Shown one piece after another: positions 1 to 7,543 of a stretch of DNA of 10,971 nt. This DNA is from an uncultured Candidatus Saccharibacteria bacterium (GTDB lineage: Bacteria > Patescibacteriota > Saccharimonadia > Saccharimonadales > Saccharimonadaceae), in NCBI GenBank assembly GCA_937958235.1, contig CALFGG010000044.1, positions 1 through 10,971 of the forward strand, given 5' to 3'. The notes below the pieces were generated by a model. It did no database searches. It had not been told where the DNA came from and worked only from the letters and a program-made list of their open reading frames with translations. The translations under genes and the position numbers were made by a program. The first letter of the stretch is position 1, and every line of letters starts with the position of its first letter.

Positions 1-768
1 GCCATTAGAGCCACCTAAGGTGGAAAAAATAAGGAAGGCGCCCGGAATAAGATTAGCGGAACTTGGCTTGCCGTGATCGGTTTTAATTTGGAGCCAATTG
101 GTGTTTTTGCGAGAATCGCGTTTAGCATCAGCTAGATTCATGACATATGGAGAGCCTTCACCACGAGCAGCTTCCTGTTCGCTGTAACCTAGGGTGCGAG
201 CTTGAGCAATGTAGGCACGGGCAGTACCGTTGTAGCGGAAAAGGAGAGTTTTAATACCGTCGTCGGTTTTTAAGTTTAAACCAGCACCGTAGAGTGATTG
301 AAGCATTTGAGCAAGGATATCGGTTTGCCTTTGAAATTCAGCGTCAGAAACTTCGCCGAAGTTGGTAAAGGCTTTACTATTAGTACCACCGTTAGTGTAG
401 GTATAAAGCTGATAAACCCCTTGTCCATTAGGGGGATTGTAGTGTCTTAGGCTGGTTTCACGATAGTGAATTGTGGCAAGAAGTTGCCATGGAAAACCGT
501 AAGGAGCAGCGGCTTTTTCGTAAAATGGACGGTTGGCGGAGATTTTGGCTAAATCGGATTGACTGATAATTTCATTACCATCATAAAGCTTACTAAGAGT
601 ACCAGAAAGATTTGAGGTGATGCAGTTGGCGGCATCTTTATCAAAGTAATAAATACCATTGATATCAAAAATATCCCAATCGGAATCTTTAAGGGCGAAG
701 ACTCTGGTTGGTTGTAGGGTGATAATAGTTGTAATGAGGAGAAGAATGAGTTTTTTTAGTTTATTCAT
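1..768 (-). CDS. Secreted lysozyme-like / lytic transglycosylase (VirB1-like), 3' end outside window
   Basis: Read directly from the minus strand: 256 codons are open from ATG at 768 to the window edge, so the C-terminus is missing. Residues 1-25 form a signal peptide (MNKLKK, a Leu/Ile core, then a VFA cleavage site). Residues 90-185 resemble the lysozyme-like transglycosylase fold: FPWQLLATIHYRETSL with candidate catalytic Glu104, GQGVYQL (115-121) in the place of the usual G-hydrophobic-Q motif, and RYNG (178-181) matching the conserved YN-G motif, followed by YVMN at 208-211. Inference: it cleaves peptidoglycan outside the membrane so that the secretion channel can pass the wall, like VirB1. 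The start overlaps the previous gene's stop (ATGA) and has an AGGAGT ribosome site 8 nt upstream, so translation is probably coupled. Later residues (from about 237) look like a linker, and a second wall-hydrolase domain could follow off-window. The fold call is fairly sure; the exact bond cleaved is not known. Confidence 0.75.
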   Translation of the reverse strand, partial: MNKLKKLILLLITTIITLQPTRVFALKDSDWDIFDINGIYYFDKDAANCITSNLSGTLSKLYDGNEIISQSDLAKISANRPFYEKAAAPYGFPWQLLATIHYRETSLRHYNPPNGQGVYQLYTYTNGGTNSKAFTNFGEVSDAEFQRQTDILAQMLQSLYGAGLNLKTDDGIKTLLFRYNGTARAYIAQARTLGYSEQEAARGEGSPYVMNLADAKRDSRKNTNWLQIKTDHGKPSSANLIPGAFLIFSTLGGSNG

Positions 769-3521
769 GCTAGTGTACTCCTATTTCTTGTAATAGTTTT
801 TAGGTCTGAATAATAAATATAACGAGTGTTTTTGTCAAAGGCAACAGTGGTAGGGGTTTGAGATTCATGGATTTTTAGTTGATCTTTTAAGATGGTTTTT
901 TCTGATTTAGGAGGATGATAGTTGGCTAAATATGAGGCGTAGTCGAGCAGGGCTAGAACGGTTTCGGCTTGATTTTTGGTGATGCCGGAGATACGAGCGA
1001 GGATACCTGGGCGTGAAGTGTCGATAGGATTTTTAGCGTAATAGGCTTCTTTATAGGCAGTGATGGGGTTTTGGTCATTTCCTTCTTCATCGGTGACGCT
1101 GGTGCATTTAATTTGGGTGCAAATACGATTGTGTTCTATATAATGCTGAAGATATTTCATCTGTTCCCAGTATGGGTTGGTTTTACCCATAACACAGAAG
1201 GAGCCGGTGGACCAACCTTCGGCCTCTGGTGTCATATCGGTGACCGCATTAACTAATTCAACAGCATCGGAAATAATAGGAATGTTGTTTGCGAAACCAA
1301 GACTGATATTAAAGGCGTTGGCTATATTGGAGTCGTAGTGGCCGAATGGCGAATCACGTTCATCGCAGAACATAATTTTACGGGCAAGAAGAGAATTTGG
1401 GATGACTTCATCAAAACCTTTAGCATTCTTTCGAATATTTTGATTGATTACTTTTTGATACTCAGGGTCTGAAGAACTAATTTTCTCAACACTAGTATCG
1501 GTGGCGGTAATTTCAGCACCATACATGTCACAGGCAGCACCAATATTTGAAAGACTTTCACAGGTGGATTCATCGCTGAAAATCTTCTGATAATTGATGC
1601 CGGCAAGATCGGTGTCAGTAACGAAATTTTCGGAACCATCAGCAGCATAAACCTTGGCGGTTGTTTGACCGAGGAAGCTACCAAAAGAATTTTGAGTGAT
1701 GCTAGTGAGGTGGGTAAGATTGGCAAAAAGATTTGAGGCGGTGGAGATACGACTAAAGCGACCAAGGATGGAGCCGAGGAAGGTGTTTGGGCTGCTAGTG
1801 TCAAATGGACTGCGTTTTTCGCGATCTAGTTGTGCTTCCCTGGCAGCGGCAAGAACGGTCTCTTGGTAGTAGCTGGTGGCGTACTCTTTGGAAGCAAGTG
1901 CTTGACCTGATGTGGAACGGGCTACCTTTTTATTAAGAAGAGCGGCGCCTTTGACATAGGCTTCACCAGCAGGCTTACCTGCAAGATTTTTAGCAGGGTT
2001 TTCAAAGAGAGCTTTTTGAATGTATGGAAGTAGAACGGCAAGCATTCCGGCAATAGTGGCGGCGATGGCGACATTAATGACAGTGGTTTTGACAAGAGTG
2101 ATGGCGGTTTTGATTAGTCCACCACCAAAGGCGAGAGTAGCTAGACTAATAACTGCACCAACTGCACGAATACCACCACAGGCTTTAGCACGGGCGGCAG
2201 TGAGCCCGAGAGCGACGCCACTGGCGAGAAATACGGAGTCGACGGAATAGTTTTTAGTCATATTGAGGTCAACGTTTTCTCCGGCAAGAATATTATTAAA
2301 CCCTTCAGCCTGGATTGGGGCACCGGTAACGGTTTTAGTCTGACCGGTTTTAATGTCCGTATATTCAGCGGTAGTGGAAGTGGTAAGGAAGTTCATAAGC
2401 GGATTAATGGCAGCTTCGTTGCCGTAACCAGCTTTAGTTTTACTGATGTTTTCCTGATTGGAAACAAAATAGTGCATGGCTTGGTAGATTTGATTGGCGG
2501 CAACGGCAACGGAGATGAGATTGGCAACTTTGAGAGCGCCGCAGACTAGGCCACCAGCTTCGGCAACACGGCCAGCGGTGCTTAGGAGATAATTATTAGC
2601 TTTAACTTCAGGAGTATCACCACTGACGTTACTACTATCAATGTCTTCACCGGAGGGATTAACTTCGGTGGTTTTATTGCCGTTTTTGTCGGTATGTTCA
2701 GTTTCGGTTGTGGTATTAACACTTGTGTTGGTTTTTTCACCGAAGACGCCTTCTTCGGTAGTGTGGTAATTTTTAGTGTCAGTTTCGTGATTGCCAGTGG
2801 AACGATAGGCCGAATAAAGATTTCTGGTGATACCGATTTTGGCAAGATTCATGACAGCGGGCTTATCAAAGAAATTTGAGGAACGGGCGCGCTTAGCTTT
2901 CGTGAAAGCTTCTTGGAAAGGGACGTTTTTAGTGTAGAAATTACGGAAGTTCTCAGGTGTGATGGTGGCGCCATCGTAAAGAAAATTATAGCTATCGCCT
3001 TTGTCAGCAACTTCAATACCATTGGTTTTGAGGCGATTTTCAAAATATTTTGGGAAAGCACCCTGTTTTTTTGCGAGAAGCTCTTCAGTAATACGGATGG
3101 TGTTTTCAGAGTATGAGCCAAACATGGTATCGGTGGCGCGAGTGATTAGGGTCTCAATCTGGTGGCCAAGGGTACTGACAGATACAAAAAGAAAAATAAC
3201 AACAGCCAGAAAAGCACCAACTGCAAGAATGAGTGGTGAGTATTTTTTGAGTTTTTTAGCAGTACGCAAACGAGAACTGAGGGATTTTTTGGATGTTTTT
3301 TTGATCGTTTGAGTATTACCCGTGTAAAAAGGTTTTTGTTCCAGGTCTTTTACGTCGGCTTCATGGCTATTTTGATTATAGCTACTATCAAGGGAGGATT
3401 CTTCGGATTGGCGTAAAGAGTCTTTAGCTACTTGGGAGCGAAAGACCTCAGAATCGGAATCATGATTTGACTGCAAAAAACTAGGAGTAATAGAATCCTT
3501 ACCATAATAGACCTTTGGCAT
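765..3521 (-). CDS. Large membrane protein of unknown function in the T4SS cluster
   Basis: I do not recognise this family. From ATG 3521 it is 918 residues; the longest frame starts at 3560 (931 residues). I prefer 3521 (MPKVYYGKDS) because a TATAAT box sits 6 nt before it, inside the 13-codon extension, and the 3560 start has no ribosome site. Numbering by the 931-residue form: 1-106 is polar, ending in a Lys/Arg-rich stretch; about 107-130 is a clear membrane segment; 131-330 is polar with a Thr/Glu/Asn-rich part (255-320); 332-364 and 440-455 are hydrophobic or amphipathic; 463-484 and 490-512 are two further membrane segments; 515-931 is soluble. Eight Cys are present (340, 461, 667, 677, 732, 789, 814, 819), six of them in the C-terminal part. 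The gene lies between the VirB4 gene and the transglycosylase-like gene, which it overlaps by ATGA. Inference: a channel or surface component of the secretion machine, perhaps a functional counterpart of VirB8/VirB6-type subunits; no specific function can be assigned. Confidence 0.85.
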   Translation of the reverse strand: MPKVYYGKDSITPSFLQSNHDSDSEVFRSQVAKDSLRQSEESSLDSSYNQNSHEADVKDLEQKPFYTGNTQTIKKTSKKSLSSRLRTAKKLKKYSPLILAVGAFLAVVIFLFVSVSTLGHQIETLITRATDTMFGSYSENTIRITEELLAKKQGAFPKYFENRLKTNGIEVADKGDSYNFLYDGATITPENFRNFYTKNVPFQEAFTKAKRARSSNFFDKPAVMNLAKIGITRNLYSAYRSTGNHETDTKNYHTTEEGVFGEKTNTSVNTTTETEHTDKNGNKTTEVNPSGEDIDSSNVSGDTPEVKANNYLLSTAGRVAEAGGLVCGALKVANLISVAVAANQIYQAMHYFVSNQENISKTKAGYGNEAAINPLMNFLTTSTTAEYTDIKTGQTKTVTGAPIQAEGFNNILAGENVDLNMTKNYSVDSVFLASGVALGLTAARAKACGGIRAVGAVISLATLAFGGGLIKTAITLVKTTVINVAIAATIAGMLAVLLPYIQKALFENPAKNLAGKPAGEAYVKGAALLNKKVARSTSGQALASKEYATSYYQETVLAAAREAQLDREKRSPFDTSSPNTFLGSILGRFSRISTASNLFANLTHLTSITQNSFGSFLGQTTAKVYAADGSENFVTDTDLAGINYQKIFSDESTCESLSNIGAACDMYGAEITATDTSVEKISSSDPEYQKVINQNIRKNAKGFDEVIPNSLLARKIMFCDERDSPFGHYDSNIANAFNISLGFANNIPIISDAVELVNAVTDMTPEAEGWSTGSFCVMGKTNPYWEQMKYLQHYIEHNRICTQIKCTSVTDEEGNDQNPITAYKEAYYAKNPIDTSRPGILARISGITKNQAETVLALLDYASYLANYHPPKSEKTILKDQLKIHESQTPTTVAFDKNTRYIYYSDLKTITRNRSTLA
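777..782 (-). promoter_or_regulatory. Ribosome binding site AGGAGT of the transglycosylase-like gene
   Basis: On the minus strand AGGAGT lies 8 nt before the ATG at 768, inside the last codons of the upstream gene. It is the strongest Shine-Dalgarno match in the window. With the ATGA stop/start overlap it fixes this start and suggests translational coupling. Confidence 0.75.
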
Positions 3522-3527
3522 ACCTAT

Positions 3528-3533
3528 ATTATA
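3528..3533 (-). promoter_or_regulatory. -10 box TATAAT just upstream of ATG 3521 (possible leaderless promoter)
   Basis: On the minus strand a perfect TATAAT is followed by 6 nt (ATAGGT) and then ATG at 3521. Transcription would begin about at the A of the ATG. The -35 region is poor (TTCGCC-like at 3552-3557), and there is no extended -10. The same 6-nt spacing is found at the plus-strand gene starting at 10850, which supports this as a real promoter, but TATAAT in AT-rich DNA can occur by chance. Confidence 0.45.
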
Positions 3534-3597
3534 TAAGAAAATAGATTTTTTGGCGAACATTAGCGTTATGAAAGGGCGCCAGAAAAATCAGATAAAA

Positions 3598-5418
3598 TTA
3601 GCGATTATAGCGAACTGGACTGGTGGTGATGAGCCCGGTTTCGGTTTCGGAAGCAACGATTTGGATATGGACGTGAGACTGGCCAGCAAAGAAAAGACCT
3701 TGACCAACGGGGAGACTGGAAAGAAGCTGGCGTTCAGCTGAGGTAAGTTTGAAAACATCAGACAAAACATCAACGGCAGCGGACGATTGCTTTAAGAGTA
3801 ATTGCATAGAGGAGTTCATGACAATGGCGCGGCCCATTTTGCTGGACATAAAGTCTTCGACGTCCTGAGTGATAGTGGTGAGACCAAGATAATATTTACG
3901 AGCACGTTTAGCAAGTGAGAAGAGGAAGCTAGCGGAGTCATCATATTTCATTAATTGCCAGGCCTCATCAACAATCAAGAGACGACGTTTTTGCTTGGCA
4001 CGAACAATATTCCAAATGTGATTTAGGACAATATACATGGCGACTGGACGAAGTTCGTCTTCGAGATCGCGAATATTGAAGACGACCATTTGGTTGTTAA
4101 TATCGATATTTGATTGTTGGGAGAAGATGCCAGCGAAGGTACCAGTGGAATATTTGCGAAGGCGTTGGGCAAGTTGTGGACCGGAGCCACCCATATGAAG
4201 CAGAGTATCGTAGAGATTAACGATGGTAGGAGGGGTGGATTGATGGGTTAAAGGATCTGAAGTAATACCAGCACGAGCATAGGTATCGATGAGGGCCTGA
4301 TCGAGGTCGGCTTCTTCGCTAGGAGTGAGGGCGGCAACGGTTTGTCCACCTGGGCCAGATTGAGTACCGCCAAGCATAAGGCGGAAAAGGCCATGTAGGG
4401 TGACAAGGTTGGCACGAAGAGCGTCAGAAGCATCTTCGGAGTCAATAACTTTTGGAAGATCAAAGGGGTTAATACGCACGTCAGAATTAAGTGAGAGGCG
4501 GACATAAGATCCACCAACGGCATCACAGAGTTTTTGATATTCGTTTTCAGGGTCGATAATAACAATTTCACTACCCATCATCATAGAACGAACAGCTTCG
4601 AGCTTAACGGCAAAGGATTTACCAGCACCAGATTTAGCGAAGACGACGAGGTTGGCATTTTCAAGTGTGAAGCGGTCGAAAATAACAAGACCGTTGTTGT
4701 GAAGATTGACACCGTAAAGGATGCCTTTTTCTTGAGTAAGGTCGGCGGAAGTAAATGGAAAGGAAGTGGAGATGGCACTGGTATTCATGTTGCGACGGAT
4801 CATGAGTTGGTCGGTGGCCATTGGCATAGTGGAATTCATTCCCTGCTCTTGTTGAGAGGTGGCGACTTTGGAAAAGATCATGGAAGAGCCAAAGTAATTT
4901 TCAATTTTATGCTGGACGAAATTTAACTCATCAAGCGAATCAGCCCAAAGAGTGACATAGAGGCCAAAGCGGAAGAATTTTTCACGACCAAGCTGTAAGT
5001 CATCGCGGAGTTCTTCAGCATCCTGGATGGCATGTTCAGTTTCAGGATTACGAATACGACCTTTTTCAGCGTTGAGAGAAATATCAGCTTCAAGCTGGGT
5101 AACTTTCTTACGGAGGTTTTTCATAATTACACCTGTGTCGACTGGATAGATATAAATTGAGATGTCGAGAACCTCATCCATATTGATGAGGGGGCTAAGC
5201 CAACCAGTACTAATAGTGCGAGGATAGCCATAAATATAGAGGGTGCGCCCGTATTTGGTGCCGAGGCGAAAATGATCAGATTGAATTTCAATCGAAGATG
5301 GTGAAATGAGGTCACGCAGGGTGGTAATACCCTGTTCAAATGCGCGCTGTACTTCAGCGTCTTCCATTGATTGAGCTTGGGCTGCCAGTTCAGCAGCAGT
5401 GGGTTTTCTTTTTGCCAT
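3598..5418 (-). CDS. virB4: VirB4-type secretion/conjugation ATPase (TraC/TraE-like)
   Basis: This 606-residue protein is the motor of a type IV secretion system. It hydrolyses ATP at the inner face of the membrane to drive substrate transfer or channel assembly. The N-terminal part (about 35-230) matches VirB4/TraE-type N-terminal regions, including IYPVDTGVIMKNLRKK (89-104) and a segment with KFFRFGLYVTLWAD (147-160). The ATPase domain follows: Walker A AKSGAGKSF (261-269, Lys267/Ser268), IIDPENEY (287-294), INPFDLP (316-322), Walker B LLIVDEAW (480-487, Asp484/Glu485), and TTITQDVEDF (514-523), a motif usual in VirB4/TraC proteins. No membrane segment is evident, so it is probably a peripheral protein. 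Length is at the short end for VirB4 (usually about 600-850). The start is fixed by AAGGA 5 nt upstream, and only 18 nt separate it from the preceding TraC-like gene. Stop is TAA. The family assignment is firm; whether it moves DNA or protein cannot be told. Confidence 0.95.
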   Translation of the reverse strand: MAKRKPTAAELAAQAQSMEDAEVQRAFEQGITTLRDLISPSSIEIQSDHFRLGTKYGRTLYIYGYPRTISTGWLSPLINMDEVLDISIYIYPVDTGVIMKNLRKKVTQLEADISLNAEKGRIRNPETEHAIQDAEELRDDLQLGREKFFRFGLYVTLWADSLDELNFVQHKIENYFGSSMIFSKVATSQQEQGMNSTMPMATDQLMIRRNMNTSAISTSFPFTSADLTQEKGILYGVNLHNNGLVIFDRFTLENANLVVFAKSGAGKSFAVKLEAVRSMMMGSEIVIIDPENEYQKLCDAVGGSYVRLSLNSDVRINPFDLPKVIDSEDASDALRANLVTLHGLFRLMLGGTQSGPGGQTVAALTPSEEADLDQALIDTYARAGITSDPLTHQSTPPTIVNLYDTLLHMGGSGPQLAQRLRKYSTGTFAGIFSQQSNIDINNQMVVFNIRDLEDELRPVAMYIVLNHIWNIVRAKQKRRLLIVDEAWQLMKYDDSASFLFSLAKRARKYYLGLTTITQDVEDFMSSKMGRAIVMNSSMQLLLKQSSAAVDVLSDVFKLTSAERQLLSSLPVGQGLFFAGQSHVHIQIVASETETGLITTSPVRYNR

Positions 5419-5423
5419 ATATA

Positions 5424-5428
5424 TCCTT
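5424..5428 (-). promoter_or_regulatory. Ribosome binding site AAGGA of the VirB4 gene
   Basis: AAGGA on the minus strand, 5 nt before ATG 5418, within the 18-nt gap after the upstream stop codon. It supports the 5418 start and translation from a shared transcript. Confidence 0.65.
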
Positions 5429-5436
5429 ACTTTTGC

Positions 5437-6315
5437 TTATTTTTGTGGTGCCTCACCTTTTTTAGTGTAAATGGTGCCCATTTTGTTAAAATCAATAAAT
5501 GGTTCACGGACGGCAGTGTCGGGGTTATTGAAGTTGTAGAAGAGCTCGGCAAGCTCTTTGGTGTTTAGACGAACAGAATGAATACCAATATTAAAGAGAC
5601 CGCCGATAACTGCCTGTACACGATTATTAATTTCTGTAACGGCTTTATCATAGGTGTTACGATCAATGCGAGTAATTTCACCCTCACGGGTACCGAAGAA
5701 GAGACTAAAAATGTTTTTGCTTTGAGTGCTGGCTTTTTCGAGATCAGCAGAAGAATAATATGGGACAACGACAAAGAAAGATTTGTCCATAATATTAGCT
5801 TCTTGGGAAACTTGGTCAATAAAGTTAATATAGTCATCCATCAATACGCCAAGGAGCATATTGTCGTTATTGCGTCTAATATTGGCGAGACGTTCGAGGT
5901 ATGGTGCGATATCGATGCGTTGTGAACGGACGAGAATTTGAATTGGGAACTCTAGTGAATTAAGAACACCCTTATAGCCATATTCGACACCATCACGTTC
6001 TGGTTCCGACATGAGGTCATAGTTAATGGACTTACAGGCGATAACGGCACGAAAGGAACCGTCCTTCATAATAATGAGTCCATCACGGAGTTCAGAAATA
6101 AGAAGTGAGGATTGAGTGGAGGAAGGATTATCTTGATGGACGATTTGATCGTTTTGTAATTCAGGAGCGGCTGGGATTGCTTGGTATGGCTGAGGATTTT
6201 GAGGCTGCATGGTTGACTGAGATTGCTGTGGAATAGGATTAGTTACCTGGGGGGTAGCTTGCGTGGGTTGGTTCGGGATTGGTTGAGCTTGATTTTGGGG
6301 TTGTTGTGGATTCAT
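5437..6315 (-). CDS. TraC-like domain protein with Pro/Gln-rich N-terminus
   Basis: This 292-residue protein has two parts. Residues 1-68 are disordered and rich in Pro, Gln and Asn. Residues from about 69 match the TraC-like domain often encoded beside VirB4 in Gram-positive and Patescibacteria conjugation-type clusters: LLISELRDGLIIMKDGSFRA (71-90), followed by a conserved SINYDLMSEPE stretch, LEFPIQILVRSQRIDI and YLERL. No ATPase motifs, signal peptide or membrane segment are visible, so it is cytoplasmic or held at the membrane by partners. The family is related to N-terminal regions of VirB4/TraC ATPases. Here the neighbouring VirB4 has its own N-terminal region, so this is a separate partner and not simply a broken-off half. 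Inference: it links the motor to PrgI/VirB6. AAGGA lies 5 nt before the ATG. The gene follows PrgI by 25 nt and precedes VirB4 by 18 nt. Stop is TAA. Confidence 0.82.
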   Translation of the reverse strand: MNPQQPQNQAQPIPNQPTQATPQVTNPIPQQSQSTMQPQNPQPYQAIPAAPELQNDQIVHQDNPSSTQSSLLISELRDGLIIMKDGSFRAVIACKSINYDLMSEPERDGVEYGYKGVLNSLEFPIQILVRSQRIDIAPYLERLANIRRNNDNMLLGVLMDDYINFIDQVSQEANIMDKSFFVVVPYYSSADLEKASTQSKNIFSLFFGTREGEITRIDRNTYDKAVTEINNRVQAVIGGLFNIGIHSVRLNTKELAELFYNFNNPDTAVREPFIDFNKMGTIYTKKGEAPQK

Positions 6316-6320
6316 AGTGG

Positions 6321-6325
6321 TCCTT
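6321..6325 (-). promoter_or_regulatory. Ribosome binding site AAGGA of the TraC-like gene
   Basis: AAGGA on the minus strand, 5 nt before ATG 6315, in the 25-nt gap after the PrgI gene. The spacing is identical to that of the VirB4 gene and fixes this start. Confidence 0.65.
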
Positions 6326-6340
6326 ATTTAAAATATAAAA

Positions 6341-7486
6341 TTAATTCGAGGGCGGTGTGAAAATACCAGCGAAAGTATCAGAACTCGCGGAGGAATTTTG
6401 AGTTGGTGTAGTGTTCGAGAGGCGGTTGGCCTGCTTACTGATGGTGTCGATGGTAAAATCTTGATTGTTGGCAAGATTCTGGAATCCTTGATTAATATCT
6501 GGGTTAAGATTTTGATTAATAAAGCCATTAATGTACTGTGGCGGAGTGGCTTGGGTTGGTCCAGGTGGATAAGGGGGGTTTGAGTAATTTTGTTGAGGAG
6601 TGAAAGGAATATTTGGATAAGCTTGGGGTTGTGGAGGAATGGGTGGCTGGTTGAAGAATTGTTGATTGTATTGTGGATTTGGGGTGAAGTTTTGGGGATA
6701 GGTATTTTGGGGATAGGCTTGTGGGGATGGGGCGAAGTTTTGGGGATAGGCTTGTGGGGATGGAGTGAAATTCTGGGGATAGGCTGTGGGTTGATAGGAG
6801 GTAGTATTTCCCTGCTGAAGATTTTGAATGGCAGCCTGGAATGGATTTGATGGATCAACTTGTGATTGACTTATTTGCGGAGAAGGAGGAGGTAGTAATT
6901 GATCGGCGCTAGAAATGGCAGCCTTCATATTGGAGACGATATTAGCATGACGATTTTCTTGTTCTCTGGCAATCATTTGATTGATTGTTTGATTACTATT
7001 TTGATCTAGGATGTCTGGCACGTCATTGGTTTCGGCGATAAAATCTTCATTAAAATTGCTGTTATTACGAATGGAATAGCCTTCAGAGTCGACAAGGTTG
7101 GAGAGGAAGGAGAGACGGGTGGAAGCTTCTTCTTCTGTGATGTTGCGAGCACGAGGTTTTTCGACTATTTTAGGTGCGGTGATTTTGATAGTTGATTCTT
7201 TTTGGCCAGGAGTCCAGAGGCGTTTGTTGGATTTTAAATAGAAGCTAGCAATGGAGGCAAGATAGACTTCCATCGGTTGATCTTTTTTAAGTGGCAGAGC
7301 GAGGATGAGAAAGAAACCGACAACGGGGACTGGAATAATGGCAAGTAGTGGGAAGATTTGGAAGAGACCAAAAATAACTGCAATGCCTGCTGCGGAGATG
7401 AGAAGATAGATAAACTGTCGAAAAGTAAAAGGGCCAAGGAGTTTATCTTCCGCCTCAACGTCTTGAGGGACCTTGTATGTTGCCAT
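6341..7486 (-). CDS. PrgI-family inner-membrane protein with long Pro/Gln-rich tail
   Basis: Residues 1-95 are a typical PrgI domain, the VirB3-like inner-membrane subunit of Gram-positive type IV secretion systems. It opens with MATYKVPQDVEAEDKLLGPF, then FRQFIYLLI with two membrane hairpin segments (about 22-42 and 44-65), a basic turn LPLKKDQP, and a YLASIASFYLKSNKRLW stretch (75-91) ending in TPGQKE. Residues 96-200 are polar. From about 198 the chain is disordered and rich in Pro, Gln, Asn and Tyr, with tandem AYPQNFxPSPQ repeats at 235-272. PrgI proteins are often only about 100-150 residues, so 381 is long and the extra length is this tail. Inference: the hairpin contacts VirB4 and VirB6, and the tail is a flexible tether or scaffold. 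There is no Shine-Dalgarno; a TGTTAAAAT box lies 8 nt before the ATG, so its mRNA may be nearly leaderless. It lies 84 nt after the VirB6-like gene. Stop is TAA. Confidence 0.9.
   Translation of the reverse strand: MATYKVPQDVEAEDKLLGPFTFRQFIYLLISAAGIAVIFGLFQIFPLLAIIPVPVVGFFLILALPLKKDQPMEVYLASIASFYLKSNKRLWTPGQKESTIKITAPKIVEKPRARNITEEEASTRLSFLSNLVDSEGYSIRNNSNFNEDFIAETNDVPDILDQNSNQTINQMIAREQENRHANIVSNMKAAISSADQLLPPPSPQISQSQVDPSNPFQAAIQNLQQGNTTSYQPTAYPQNFTPSPQAYPQNFAPSPQAYPQNTYPQNFTPNPQYNQQFFNQPPIPPQPQAYPNIPFTPQQNYSNPPYPPGPTQATPPQYINGFINQNLNPDINQGFQNLANNQDFTIDTISKQANRLSNTTPTQNSSASSDTFAGIFTPPSN
6671..6784 (-). repeat. In-frame tandem repeats encoding AYPQNFxPSPQ in the PrgI tail
   Basis: Two adjacent 33-bp units (6705-6737 and 6738-6770) differ at only 3 positions by my reading, and diverged copies flank them on both sides. 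They encode AYPQNFTPSPQ, AYPQNFAPSPQ and AYPQNTYPQNFTPNPQ (residues 235-272). Because units are whole multiples of 3, copy number can change without breaking the frame. The plus strand here carries eight runs of at least four G between 6681 and 6778. Confidence 0.8.
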
Positions 7487-7494
7487 ATAGAACT

Positions 7495-7503
7495 ATTTTA
7501 ACA
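7495..7503 (-). promoter_or_regulatory. Extended -10 box TGTTAAAAT upstream of the PrgI gene
   Basis: On the minus strand TG-T-TAAAAT ends 8 nt before ATG 7486. There is no Shine-Dalgarno in this gap and no good -35 at 17 bp (CCAAAT). If active it would give an mRNA with almost no leader. It may allow expression of PrgI, the TraC-like gene and VirB4 separately from the VirB6-like gene. Confidence 0.35.
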
Positions 7504-7543
7504 TAATCAGGGTGGATATTTGGGGATTTTAATGAGAATGAAG

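Noticed and set aside
765..768. Possible recoding of TGA (as in Gracilibacteria) at the end of the orphan membrane protein
   Set aside because: The TGA is part of an ATGA stop/start overlap with a gene that has a signal peptide and a strong ribosome site at the right distance, so TGA acts as a normal stop.
3561..3597. Terminator or regulatory RNA between VirB4 and the orphan membrane protein
   Set aside because: Only a GGCGCC palindrome is present, with no stem of useful length and no U-run.
4534..4926. A 130-codon plus-strand open frame opposite the VirB4 gene
   Set aside because: It lies antisense to the Walker A region of a clearly conserved gene and has no recognisable features of its own.
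5418..5437. A frameshift splitting one VirB4 gene into the TraC-like and ATPase genes
   Set aside because: Each gene has its own start and ribosome site or stop, the ATPase gene keeps an N-terminal region of its own, and this two-gene arrangement is usual in related clusters.
6328..6858. A 176-codon open frame on the minus strand overlapping the PrgI tail
   Set aside because: It is a shifted reading of the Pro/Gln repeat DNA (repeated PHPHKPIPK-like products). The PrgI frame has a recognisable domain and spans the same DNA, so this is a shadow.
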